From contig NC_054886.1 in NCBI RefSeq assembly GCF_018320785.1, forward strand, positions 10,849,207-10,913,206: 64,000 nucleotides of DNA, given 5' to 3'. Numbering within the stretch: the stretch's first letter is position 1; every line of letters begins with the position of its first letter. The notes beneath the pieces were generated by a model, which made no database searches, was not told the origin of the DNA, and saw only the letters and a list, made by a program, of their open reading frames with translations. The DNA comes from Cheilinus undulatus (lineage: Eukaryota; Chordata; Actinopteri; Labriformes; Labridae). Of this stretch, positions 11,300 to 23,749 are shown in pieces. Made by a program: the position numbers and the translations under genes.

Positions 11300-12130
11300 A
11301 AGTCAAGTCAAGATTAACGCTTAGCCTGAACCTCCAATGTTAGTCGCGATTAACAGTCGAATTTAACACTGAATGTAAGTCAAGATTAATGCCTAACCCT
11401 AACCTCCAATGTTAGTCAAGATTAATGCTTAACCCTAACCTACATTTGTCAAGATTAATGCCTAACCCTAACATCCAATGTAAGTAAAGATAAACCCCTA
11501 ACCCTAACCTCCAATGTTAGTCAAGATTAATGCTTAACCCTAACCTCCGTTTGTCAAGATTAATGCCTAATCCTAACCTCCAACATTAGTCAAGATTAAT
11601 GCCTAACCCTAACATCCAATGTAAGTAAAGATAAACCCCTAACCCTAACCTCCAATGTTAGTCAAGATTAATGCTTAACCCTAACCTCCGTTTGTCAAGA
11701 TTAATGCCTAATCCTAACCTCCAACATTAGTCAAGATTAATGCCTAACCCTAACCTCCGTTTGTCAAGATTAATGTCTAATCCTAACATCCAACATTAGT
11801 CAAGATTAATGCCTAACCCTAACATCCAACGTTTGTCAAGATTAATGCCTAACCCTAACATCCAACGTTAGTCAAAATTAATGCCTAACCTCCAACGTAA
11901 GTCAAGATTAATGCCTAACCCTAACCTCCGTTTGTCAAGATTAATGTCTAATCCTAACATCCAACATTAGTCAAGATTAATGCCTAACCCTAACATCCAA
12001 CGTTTGTCAAGATTAATGCCTAACCCTAACCTCCAACGTTAGTCAAGATTAACGCCTGACCCTAACCTCTGTTAGTCAAGATTAATACCTAACCCTAACC
12101 TCAAATATAAGTCAAGGTTAACACTTAACT
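11300..12130. repeat. Minisatellite with embedded telomere-like CCCTAA units
   Basis: About 20 units of roughly 33-40 bases run head to tail. Each is built from gtcaagattaatgc, then ctaaccctaac, then ctccaatgtta or ctccgttt. Nearly every unit carries one to two copies of CCCTAA, the vertebrate telomere hexamer on the C-rich strand. A short purer patch, ctaaccctaaccccctaacc, follows at 12223-12247. Longer sub-blocks of about 160 bp recur, for example around 11470 and 11600, indicating higher-order duplication. Confidence 0.9.
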
Positions 12131-12249
12131 GCCTCACCATTCTCCTTGTCTCCTTTATCACCTTCCTTCAGCCTTTATAGAACTACAGTGTTGCTGGGCA
12201 CCGTGGTGAGGCCAATGGGAGACTAACCCTAACCCCCTAACCCTAACCT

Positions 12250-14765
12250 GCACTCGTGGTCCCAAAATGATGCCTAAAACCACCTAGTGTGTCTCCAGTC
12301 TACACAAAGAACTTGTCAGTCTTTATATCTCTCATTGAAAACAACCCTCCCTCCTCAACAGGTGAGTGTGTTTGTTGGCGTGCAGGTGAACGTGGGCGGC
12401 TGCTGTTCTGCCTGTTTGCCTCTTCAGTTGTACTGAACGCCACACTGAACATGAGATGGACTCTGGGTGTTTGTGAGAGAGTGAGTCAGCGTCATGGCGT
12501 GCGGCCGCTGGCATGCAAAGCCAGGGTGGAACCGAGCGGCCACACACGCTCAGAGCCAGGTAGACTGGTTCTAAAAGTGAGATAAAGATCCATGTTTAGT
12601 CTGAGACGAGAACAAAACACCACTGATGACACACGGAGGAGGAAATGTCCGAAAACAAACTTTAAATTAACCATGGTGTTATTTTGGGAGAAGGTTTTAA
12701 ATTCTGCCTGAATCACCTGAAGCTGCTGTGGTTTTTATTTTTAAGTTTAAATTTGCAGAAGAATTAAAAAAACCTGGTGAGATTTAAAGGTGAATCAGTG
12801 CACATTCAGACCACCATGACGGGTGAGGAGTGAAGTGTTTGCTCAGCCCTGAAAGATGTCTGACAGGTGAGGCTAATGAGGTGAAGAAGGCGAGGTTTCA
12901 CATGTGTGGAGGGGAGCGGCAAGGCTCTCTCCCAGGTGAAAAGGTGTATTTAAGGGTGGAGCATCAAGGTGTGGGCCGCTTTTGTTTTTAACAATCAACA
13001 CATGAACACACTTAGACTTTACGTGTTGTTTGTGGACTAACATGTTTAAGTTTAAGTAGGCCACTTTTTAAAAGGCATTTAAAGCAGGAGTTACTCACGT
13101 CTATCCTCAGGATCCACTACGACCTCTTTAATGAGCAATCACAGCCCAAATTTACTAAAATATTCAACCAATTAAATTGCATGTAAAATAAATTATTACA
13201 ACAAGGATATTCAGGTCAAAAACGAAATAAAAATAATAAACATTCATATTTTTTCCCAATTTATTTTACAGAGATCTTTTAATTAAGATCAGATCTGATC
13301 ATAAATATAAAAATTTGTTAAGTTTTAGGAATTTAATCCTTGAAATGCTCCTTTGAATGCAAAACTTTGAAAAACCCCAAAATTTAAATATTGTTTACAT
13401 ACTACACGCAAATTGGATTTCCTTGAAGGGGGTTACCACAGCCTTGAATAGGTTAATAATGAGCTACAACTTTTCTTTCTTTCTGCTTTTTTTTTTTTTT
13501 TTTTTTTTTTTGCATTTTAAAATTTCTTTTTAAATTGTTAAAACAGCACCCTCATAGGAAGCCAGGAAAAAGGCATGTAAGGATTAAACATGTGATCAAT
13601 CAGGATTAACTTTGGGGATCCAGGAATCATTCAGGATTACATTTAATAATAATACTGCATTAAATCAAAGTTGCTGCTCATTTTTAACATATTCAAATTT
13701 GCATATAGAATATGAAAAATATTTCATTTTTTGTCTGTTCATCACAAACATAACACTTGTGTGGTTAAATTCCTAAAAATCATTTGTATTTGATATTTAT
13801 GATCTGGTCTGATCTTGGTAAGTTTCATTAGTGTTTTTTAATGATTTTGTTGGACCACAATTCAGAAATAATGTCTGATTTTTATTAGTTAATTTTTCAG
13901 TATATTTTTATTTATTATTGGTTTAATCATTCTAAATTATTTCAGTGACCATTGAGGGTTTTTCTTTCTATTTTGTCCACATGTGTATGTTAACTGAGAT
14001 GTACCATGTGTCACACATCCTTAATGTTCCTCAAAAATGGAAAAAACAAACCAAAATAAAGCGGTAGATTTTAGACTGAATCAGATTTATGTGAAACTAA
14101 ACAACAAAATCATTTTTTCAGTCTCAAAGGACAAAAATCTTCTCAGACATTTAGAAAAAATCATCAGAATCAAAATAATAAACCTGGATGTGAAACTACA
14201 CATATCAGTGCAAAATAACAGCTTCAAGATATTCAGCGTTTTCTGTGAGGCCTGAGGTTGTCGCAATCTTTGATGTGGTTTTAAAAACCACGTCTTTTAA
14301 TTGTATAATCTGTTATTTACATGATCAGGCAATAAAAACAGACCAAAGCATGAAGATAGAAAGGAGAAGAATGAAGATGTCAAAAACAGCAAGAAAACTC
14401 CTCAACTCTGCTTAAATAGCACAAAAACATTGGCAAGATCTTTACTTTCTCAAAATCTTTTGTGAAGGAAATGGAAAATGTAAACTTTTTTAGACAAATG
14501 TTCTTAACAATCTGGAGACAACACTTCCAAAAAATTTTAAGGAAAGTTTAAGAGAATTTGAACAAGTTTTGAAGAAATGTTTGGAAGGTTTTTTGACTGT
14601 TCCTGTTGGAAAAAAAGTGATTTTTTTTCAACAGAAGTTTTTTGGATGAAATGTTTCACAAAATTTTGATTTAATGTTTCAAATTTTAGACAAATGTTTG
14701 GCTCTTCCTTAAAACTGCAAACAACAACAACAAAAAAAATCACCAAAGATTAGAATTTTTCTTGG

Positions 14766-14797
<32 letters not shown>

Positions 14798-15580
14798 TAA
14801 ATATATATATATATATTTTTTTTTTTAAGCAAAATGACATTTGGATGGCAGTTTCTAAAAGTTTAGCAGAAATTTGAAAAAAAGAAAAATATTTATATTT
14901 TCAAGCTGTTCAAATAAATTTGTGACAATGGCTTCAACAGTTTAAAGGACAGTTTTTTTTTAAATCTTAGACAGAATTTTGGGATCTTATTACAAAACTT
15001 GTCAAAAAATTTGAACAGAATTTTTAACATTTTATGGCAAAATTTCAAGTAAACGATTACTATAACTTTGAAAATCCTCATCAACCTTTTCAAAATTTCC
15101 AAATGAGAATAGTGCCAATGTTTCTGAACAATTCTAAAAGTGCATAGGAGTTTTCCAGTGTTTTTTGATGACTCACATTAATAAATTGCCCATCATTGTG
15201 TGTCTGGGACTTCTATTTTTGCTGCTGTGGAATCAGTCATCATCATCATCATTCATCCTTTACCAGAATCATATTGAATTTCTGAATGATGTTATCATAA
15301 CAACCTCAGATTAAACACAGCCTGACTGGAATGAGACAACTTTCACTAAGAGGAATGTAAAAACAGAAATCTGGACCCAGCAGAGACAGAAACCAGCAGA
15401 CTGTCTGTGTTTTATCTGCATGTTTGTGTTCACATCGTGTTAGTCCACTAGGTTCACCGTCCCCCTCGGTGGCCCTCGCCATGATTCCATTTTCAGCCGT
15501 CTCTATGACGGTCTGAAGTTTGATAAGGAGAGATAAAGTGTTGCTCTATGGTTCAAGTTTAGCCTCAGTCTGTCGTTTCT
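12250..15580. other. Intergenic AT-rich spacer before mpdu1 3' end
   Basis: Nothing gene-like is recognised. It contains a poly-T run (13487-13511), an A-then-(AT)n tract (14766-14825) and long T/A-rich stretches. The part nearest 15580 must include the mpdu1 3' UTR, but I could not single out its polyadenylation signal. Open frames at 12289-12716 and 14037-14255 have no recognisable sense. Confidence 0.5.
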
Positions 15581-18500
15581 TTACTCCTTCTTCTTTTTCT
15601 TCTTCTTCTTACGTTCTGGAGAACTGTTCCAGTAGTAGAGGACCTGCAGAGCGATGATGCCATTACAGGCCGATGATATGACGTAGGTGAGCGCCATCAG
15701 AGAGTCTCCTGTTTCCTGTAGAAACACCAGAGAGCGCAAGGTGAACAAGAGCTGATGAGAGTTTTGGAGCAGGATGGAATGCTTTATAAGCTTTAAAGGA
15801 TAACATCATTTAAGCAGTGGATGGAAGGTTTCATAAACCTCAAACAAACACATCATTAAAGGAAGAGGATGGAATGTTTCATAAACTTTAAAGGATAACA
15901 TCATTAAAGGAAGAGGATGGAATGTTTCATAAACTTTAAAGGATAACATCATTAAAGGAAGAGGATGGAAGGTTTCATAAACCTCAAACAAACACATCAT
16001 TAAAGGAAGAGGATGGAATGTTTCATAAACTTTAAAGGATAACATCATTAAAGGAAGAGGATGGAATGTTTCATAAACTTTAAAGGATAACATCATTAAA
16101 GGAAGAGGATGGAATGTTTCATAAACTTTTAAGGATAAAATCATTAAAGGAAGAGGATGGAATGTTTCATAAACTTTTAAGGATAAAATCATTTAAGGAA
16201 AAGGATTGAATATTTTAATGCTTTAAAGTATGACGTTATCTTCAGACCCAGGTATGGAATACTTTATACTCTTTGCAGGTTGATATCATTAAATGCAAGG
16301 ATGGAATGTTTTACAAACTTCAAAGGATTTTATCATTAAAAGCAAATTTCAAGGGCTTGAGAGGATGAAATCAACTTCAGAGGCAGGGATAGAATGTTTT
16401 ATACACTTCAAAGGTTTACATCAACAAAGATAAGAATGGAATGTTTTAAAGGCTTTAAAGGATGACATCATCCTTACAGGAAAAGAATGAGATGTGACGT
16501 AGTAGCACACATGTGCAGCTCTGCAACAAACCTACTGGCGACGCTACCGTGGTTGAGGAACTGTGGTTTACAATGTGGATTAAACGCCAAGGCCGATCAG
16601 AGGAGAGAACGTCTACTTCGCCAAGAAGAACTTACTGTGTGGCTCTTTGCTCTTGTTTAAATAAAGAAATGTGGTCTAGTTCTGATTACACTGCTGCTTT
16701 ACCAATGCTACAGCCGAGCTAACCGCTCCAACAGCTCCCATTGTATATACAGACCCACACTTAACACCCTGGCCCCGTAACTCGTTCAAACTCAGACCAA
16801 AGCGGGTTGGCAGAAGGGGGGAAACATCTTTTCTTTTCAGCTTTGTTTCTTGCCCATAACTGTATAAAGACATGTGGTCCAGAAGTGACAAAATTACCAC
16901 ATGGAAGTTGTTGTCGGCTCACAGTACAAATAAACCTGGCCCATAGCTACCGCCTTGTTCTCCTCAAATGAAGCTGATTGGTCTGAACAGTGTCTGGTTC
17001 ACCACAAATGTTGCAGACAAGAGCTTTGCCTGGATTTGCCTGACGACAGACATGGAGTCTGGCCAATCCATAAGCTTAGCAAGGTTAGTGATTGTGTTGC
17101 TTATTATCACGTAAACAAAGAGGATTTTTATTTTAATTTCCTGATCAAGATGAGTAAATAGTTTCCAAGAAAAAACTGAAGTAAGAAACAACAAAAAGGA
17201 AAAATCTGATCTCTAAAATGACACACATATGTTCCACCCAGTCTCACCTGCAGTGAGGTGAAGATGCGAGCGAGGGATCCAGCAAACAGCAGGAAGACGG
17301 AGATGGCCGACAGCTGACCGGTGTGTCCGTTACGGAAGTTAGCAGCCGCCTGAATCAGCTGAGACAAAAACATGCGCTCACATTTTTACAAATATTAGAA
17401 AGGCAGTTTCTTCTCAATCATGATTTTATCTTAAAGCAGGTAAAGGGGTGGACTCATCATCATTTTTCACAAAAAGGCACAAAAATCATAATCAGTGACT
17501 CATTTTTACTAGAATCATATCAGTCAGTAATCCTGGTGTCACATTAGCCCTTATATTGATCCATCATGTATGTATTAGAGTCCGTAGCATTCTTTACCCT
17601 GCCGATGATGATGGCTGGCATGTTGGAGGCCTGCATGGAGGTGACTACGGACATGGGAGTGACAGGAGAGAGGAGGATGAGCAGCAGAACGAAATACACG
17701 ACCAGGAACAGCAGACCTGGAGACAGGGGAGACACCATGATGTTTTATGTTTATGTCTGAACCAAAAGAGGAGGCAGTTCACATTATCCTAGATTATATT
17801 AGTCAAGATAAAACAGTTATGATCAATTTTCATTTTTTATTTTCTTCAGAAACTTTTTCAAACAACAGTGCTGCAGCAAAAGCTTAAGAGTAAAACAAGT
17901 CAAATTTAAAATAAGAGTTAAAGACTGATTAGAGGTGGTGTGTATGAACAGAAATCTTGTTCAAAAATGTCTGCTGCTCACAGGTTTTAGTGACATGCCT
18001 GCTTTATGTTGAACCAGCCACCAGATAGCGCTGTGTGTCTATTTTTGAAGGTCTGATGCTTCAGCTCTTTTAAAATGAAAGAAAAGTGAAACCATCTTCT
18101 AACCATCACAATCTTAAAATCTTTGAATGTTTTATGATTTTTTTGTATTTTAATGTTTCATTTAACATTTGATGGACAAATTGAGTAATTAATCTTTGAA
18201 TAAGTAATTCTCATACCTGCAATAAATCAGTAAATAAAAAGTAAAAGTTGTTCCCAATTTGATTTTTAAATTGCTGATTAATTCTGTTGATTTTTTTCTT
18301 TTTTTTTTCTTCTTTAATTGTTTCTTAAATCTGATGAATTGCTGCTCTTTTTTGTTTGTTAGTAAAAGTTTTAATCTTAAATGTTTATTGGATAAGAAAA
18401 GTAAATTGACTAAAATTTTTGGGTTTAAAAATGGTGTAAAAGAGGGATGGTCCTCTTTACTTTAAAGCCTGGTTACATTTAGCATCAATAACTGGCATTG

Positions 18501-21500
18501 GAATACTAAGTGACTGCATGTTAGTACACTATCAGAAATCTCTTTTCCTAACACACATCATCTCAGGAGCCTGACAGGTGCTGATAAGAATGACTGGGGC
18601 CAATTATCCACCAGCTAACTGGCTAGTGGTGCCGTTTGAACAGCTTCCTCATGTTGTCATAAACATGCTTTTAAAGGACAGCCTGACATCCCATTTAGAC
18701 AGTAAATCTAGAGGAGCACTGGCTAGACTGGAATGAAAAATGGGGGCACCTGCATGTAAAAGGCAAGGATGGAATATGCTACAGGCTTCAAAGGATGACA
18801 TCATCTTCAAAGACATGGATGGAATGTCTTTTAGGCTTTAAGGGCCTGTGTCCATAGCAGGCTTTTTTAACACTGATAGTACTTATTTTTAATCTTAAGC
18901 CAGGGTAGTCCAGAGGTCTGAGCGCTCAGCTCAGCGTCATCTGTTTTTGTCCCAGTGCCAGTCAAAATCAAGAAGGGGCGGGACTTCTGACAACAGTGAA
19001 AGGGAAGCTAATAAATCTCATTTTTTCCTCATCTTTTTTCAAGGGTAGTTTTCAGGTCTGCGGTTGCTGCCTGTGTGAGGACAGGATTACTTTACATTGT
19101 CTGCATGTCTGCTGTGTGATATTTCCTGGAAGTATGTAAATATGAAGCACATAAGAGTTATTTCAAAACAATGTTAGAGAGTCTACCAAGGAAAGCAGGG
19201 TTCAGTTTTTGTAATGTAGCAACAATAAGCACTCTGGAAATGTGGTCCTGAGCATTGCTAGGCTACTAAAAAAACGGTTATTGACACGCAGCCTTACAGA
19301 TGACTTTATCTTCAAAGGCAAGGATGGAATGTTTTATGAGCTCCACGGGTTGACTACCTTAAAGGCATGGAATACACATTTTATAAGCTTAAAGGATTGA
19401 GGTCGTATGCAAATTCAAATTTACAAAGGAATGTTTAATGCACTTAGAAGGCTGACACCATCCTCAAAGGCAAGGACGGAATATTCAAAGGCTTAAAAGG
19501 TTGACATCATACTCAAAGGCAGGGATGGAATGTTTCATAACCTTAGAAGATTGACTTAATTCTCAAAGGCAAAGAAGGAATGTTCTATATGGTTAAAAAG
19601 TTTGACATCTTCAAAGGCAAGGATGAATTGTTTAAAGGCTTAAAAGGTTTACATCATCCTCGAAGGCAAGAATGGAATATTTATAGACTCGAAAAGGTAT
19701 CATCCTCAAAAGCAAGGATGCAATGTTCTGTATGTTGAAAAAGGGTTGAAATCTTAAAAGGCAAGGATGGAATATTTTGTAACCTTAAAAGGTTGACTTC
19801 ATTCTCAAAGGCAAGGATGGGATGTTCTATTGGATTAAAAAGTTTGACATCACTCTCAAAGGCAAGGATGGAATGTATATAACCTTTAAAGGATGACTTT
19901 ATCAAAGACAGTGGACAGAATGTTCCCTTCCATTTTCGCCAAATAGTAGGCTATAGATGGCAACTAGGTGTCCTTTGTTAGGTTTTCAGTGTTGTCTTTT
20001 TTTTGTGAAATCCTGCTGTTAAAATAATTTCCTCATGTGGAACAATAAAAATCATCTCAATCTGAGCCTTTTCCAAACCCTCTGAATTTTAGATACTCCA
20101 CTTTAAAATAATCATAATCATAATCATACACAGATTAATCAGTCGTTTCAGTTATTGTGGTTGCAGTCCAACAGTATTATCTTTAATGTGAGCACTCTCT
20201 CACCTCCCTTCGTTCGCCCTCCATAGTGCTGGATGAGGAAGCCGATGGCGACAGTCTGCAACATGAGGAAGAGCGCTTCGCCCCACGCGCTGAGGAAACA
20301 AACGGCACACATTACACAACAAGTCACTCAACATTTAACAGAAGAGAAACTCCAGGATGACCAGACCCACCGCACTGACAGACCTGAAGGGGAACTTGTT
20401 GGCAATGCTGTAAGCCATCGTTCCTGTGATGGCGAGAAGCTCCAGCAGCACTGACTTGAAGCTCAAACCTTCAGCACTCTTTGCTCCAATCAGCTTCAAG
20501 ATCTGAGGAAGCTTCACTGTAAACAAACAGATGTTATAATTTTAATCAAAATTACATCTTTATTATCAGAAGTTCAGGCTTTTCAAATTATTAAACATTC
20601 AAACACAGGTATTATTGTGCAGTCTGGTGCAGCAGTAGTATGTATTCAAGAACTGTATTGGTGGAGCTGACAGTCCCCTGGGGAGGACCACATGGAAGAG
20701 GTCAACAACTGCAAGCAGCTCAAGTACAAGTAGGCAGAGTAGGGGCTGGAAAGCTTGCTATGAGTAGATACAGGTGGGATGTAGAGGCTTTGCTGCCTGC
20801 TTCCTTTGCAAACTCTACTCCCTTCTTGGCATTATGGGAGCTGCAAACAGCAGAGCCATCAAGTCCACCACAGAGTCTGCAAAAACAGCCTCTGTACCCG
20901 ACCCGATCTGAAACACCCGATAACCTCAGGATACATCAGTGATCCATACTACTTTTAGAGACTGAAGGTGTAAAACCTTTTCACTTATCCTGATGTGATC
21001 ACTGAATTTTCAAAACAAAATGAAACATTTTTGAAGAGCAGGGTTATGTCATGAAGATCTCCATGTACCAGGCTTTTCTCTGAGTAAGCTTCTTGACAAA
21101 CCTTTAAGCTACAGTTAAGATATGGTTTATCTCGAATCTAGTATGAACTTTGTTAAGTTTCTGTTTCAGACTTTGAGCACGCTGATATACAGGGGACGTT
21201 TAGTCTCATTCGAAGCTTCCTCTGTTTTAAGACAGCTGTTTGATTGTTGGACTAAAAATAACAAATGCATTTTTAATTTTATTTATTTAACCTTTATTTA
21301 ATCAGATAAAAACCCATTGAAATCAAGATCTCTTTTACAAGGGTGACCTGGCCAAGAGGTCAGCAGCACACGTCATAATAAATAATCATATTCAAGAGAC
21401 AAATAATAAACAACATGTTAGAACACACAATAACAATTAGAGGTAACATAGCATACTCTGAAGGACAGAGGACTAGAGAAAATGATGATGCTTATTTATG

Positions 21501-23749
21501 CTGATGTTAATTGATAAGCTGATTTTGCCATTTGATGAACTTTTAGTGTTTATTACATTTTTCTAATGTGAAAATTTCTCACTGTACAACTCCTCAAGCT
21601 AATTGTGACACTCAATTTCAGCAGAATCATCAGAGACTAATATCAGGTCTGATAGCACTTCATGCCATGCAAAATACTAACGGTACTAATGAATTGATTG
21701 GATTTAAAAGGCAGCATGATGATGTAACAAGGCTACCTAAATAAAAGTTAATAGTATCATATAAGTTTGGTTTTAAAATCAGTCATGTTAAATAGACTAT
21801 TAAGGATATTATGACAAAAGATTTGAACGCTGCTTTCTTAAAATGCTTCATCCTGGTCAAACTTTTACTGCAACTGAAGATTGTTAATGTCCCCTGAGAA
21901 CACTGAAGACCTTTCCAGGTAATCACTCAAAAATGCTGATGCTTTAGAATCAGAGTGGAAGAGTTTGTTTTTACCCATCACTGATCCCAGGATGATGCCG
22001 ATCCCCAGACCTTTGCTCAGCACGATCTTCAGACATGGTACTGAAATTATAGATTAAAAAATTAGTTAAAAAACAAAAATGATCATTAAAAACATATAAA
22101 TATTTCATGACTTCAAAAATATTTAAATGATCACAAAATGCATTTAATTGAGTGTGAAAAACATTAATAATTTATGCAAAAAAAAAATCCCTAACATTTC
22201 ATGGACACAATAATATTTCAGAAAAAACAAAAACAATGTGAAAAATTTCACATTTTACATAGAGTGACCAGACATCCCCAATGTCCAGGGACAGTTCCCA
22301 TTTGAAAGACCCGTCCTCGGCTTGTGCTGTCCTGGAAAATGTCCCTGATTTTAACCTTGAATTAAAAAAAAACTTCAAAGCTAAGTCGACGCTGAAACTC
22401 TGATTGTGTCTGCACACAGGCTAACAACTTCTTCTTCTCTAACTACAGACTGAATAAAACTTCCCCCTGGTGCATTTCAAACTAATCAGGTGCCCCAAAA
22501 AATCAGAAAAGTTCAGCTTTGTCCGTAGCCTTACGTTACAATAAATTCAAACATTTCCTGTAAGGAGTCTGTCTCTTCTTCCAAATAAAAGTCCATTTGC
22601 GTTTTACCAGTTAAATGCATCCAGTGGGATGCTGCAACATAACACAGCACCAAGAAGCTCCTCGTTAATAAATAATAAATACAATAAATAAAATAGGATA
22701 TGATAACAATTCCTGGACCTAGACCAAAAAATGACGCAGGTCACTTCCAGAATTTCTTAACATGGGATTGGTGCTCCTGGGGACCTCTGGTAAATCATCA
22801 CAGAAGACATCTTTTAATACAGTTAGGCCTATGAAAATTAACAAAATCAATAATTAAATTTAAGAATTTAATGCAAATACTATGTTTAGGTTCATGCATT
22901 ACTGCATGTACTAGTAATCTCATTTTACAGTTTCGTGTATTCTTACTCTTTTTTGTTTTCTTGTGGTCTGTGCAGCTTTTTCAGCACCTTTTCCCCGACA
23001 AATAAAATAATAATAAGAATATTAAAATAATGGAACATTGTAAACTAAGATACTGACATTTTTAGCCTATTCTTAGTACTACTATAGCTTAACCAAACAT
23101 ACCCTAGTAACACAAGTTATGTACCAGTGTTAATAATCTACTTTGTTGTTTAAAAAAATTAAATATGTTAAACTGAAAGTGTCATGACTATATTTCTCGG
23201 CCACTGAACTTGAAATGTTCTGTTTTCACTTCAGAGATTTGGTCACCTTCGTTTTATATCAAGTCTTTTTTTGTCCATAGAAATGTTATTTTTTTCATTC
23301 ATGAATCTGTTTTAGTGTTTTTACCTTCAGGGCTACCGTAGAAGTGAAGTAGAGCTGATGTGTGTCTACTTCTGTTTAATATGAGGAGGAAGGACACGGT
23401 TTCTCTGTTTTTAAAAAAATTAACGCTTCAGCTTTTTAATTTAGCTTTACAACTAACTCTTTGTCTACACCTACAGTAAACACCGGATTAAACAGATAAA
23501 TCTGTCTTTATATATACCTTTAGGTGAACATTACATTGACACAACATTCATTTATGAAGCTAACAGTTAGCTGATTTAGACTTAATCAAGCCGTTTTTAT
23601 ATTAAATAAATATTTGTCCTACCATCCAGGAAGTTAAAGTTCAGGAAGAATTCATCGTAACATGATTCTGGCATAAAATAAGAGATTAAAAGTCCTTTAA
23701 AAGGGTCCATAAATGATGACCCTTCATCTACTACAGCTTTCTCCGCCAT
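15581..23749 (-). CDS. mpdu1: Mannose-P-dolichol utilization defect 1 protein, complete gene, 7 exons
   Basis: Coding exons from 5' to 3' on the minus strand: 23623-23749, 21975-22040, 20384-20516, 20204-20289, 17598-17716, 17248-17358, 15581-15715. All junctions are GT-AG and in frame, giving 258 aa plus TAA, close to the 247 aa of human MPDU1. The product is a multi-pass ER membrane protein of the PQ-loop family needed for use of dolichol-phosphate-mannose and -glucose in N-glycosylation and GPI-anchor assembly. Visible family signatures are VPCLKI (43-48), the first PQ loop KLPQ (66-69) followed by [27 protein letters not shown], the second loop NMPAIIIGR (169-177, without a literal PQ, as in mammals), and [19 protein letters not shown]. 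The C-terminus is a run of eight lysines and a glutamate, a possible ER-retention tail. The ATG at 23747-23749 is the first in frame, in the context gccATGgcg. Introns 4 and 6 hold large minisatellites. Confidence 0.96.
15790..16490. repeat. mpdu1: Minisatellite, 48-bp unit, in mpdu1 intron 6
   Basis: Eight nearly identical 48-bp units (core ggaatgtttcataaac, then aaggataacatcattaaag, then gaagaggat) lie at about 15806-16192. More diverged units of about 55-60 bp continue to 16490. Because 48 is divisible by three, the minus strand keeps an open frame of 16-residue repeats, which is an artefact of the period. The same unit family occupies intron 4. Confidence 0.92.
16491..17247. other. mpdu1: mpdu1 intron 6, remaining sequence
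   Basis: Non-coding sequence between the minisatellite and exon 6. Short open frames on both strands (16513-16722, 16676-16900, 16955-17194) overlap one another and show no recognisable domain. No RNA gene is seen. Confidence 0.5.
18735..19925. repeat. mpdu1: Minisatellite, about 55-60 bp diverged unit, in mpdu1 intron 4
   Basis: Units of the form aaggcaaggatggaatgttt, then a variable part, then ggttgacatcatcctcaa recur from about 18750 to 18840 and from 19300 to 19925. They are clearly related to the 48-bp array in intron 6 but are longer and more diverged. A MITE interrupts the array at 18841-19293. A small patch in the opposite orientation lies outside the gene at about 24440-24540. Confidence 0.85.
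18841..19293. mobile_element. MITE with imperfect inverted ends and TTA target repeat
   Basis: The left end AGGGCCTGTGTCCATAG pairs imperfectly with the reverse complement of the right end, GGCTGCGTGTCAATAA. TTA flanks both ends (18838-18840 and 19294-19296), a 3-bp TWA duplication of the PIF/Harbinger type. It breaks a minisatellite unit, which resumes on the other side, so insertion followed the array's expansion. It has no coding capacity. Superfamily assignment is tentative. Confidence 0.55.
20517..21974. other. mpdu1: mpdu1 intron 2 with a dispersed repeat
   Basis: Intronic sequence. The part at about 21270-21470 (tttatttaacctttatttaa, then catcaagatctcttttacaa-like words, then gacctggccaagaggtcagc) matches the look of a very common dispersed fish repeat. 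Its class cannot be decided from one copy. The open frame at 20640-20942 has no recognisable domain. Confidence 0.45.
22041..23622. other. mpdu1: mpdu1 intron 1
   Basis: Non-coding. The part at 22262-22350 (gagtgaccagacatccccaa, then a gtccctgatttt word) resembles a dispersed repeat seen in many vertebrate genomes. The remainder is AT-rich with no gene-like content. Confidence 0.45.

Noticed and set aside
11300-12130. CRISPR-like regular array or a chromosome end
   Set aside because: Units are contiguous and variable without unique spacers, the genome is vertebrate, and genes continue on both sides, so it is an interstitial minisatellite.
15806-16192. 128-codon open frame of eight 16-residue repeats on the minus strand
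   Set aside because: It is created by the 48-bp minisatellite period (a multiple of three) inside an mpdu1 intron.
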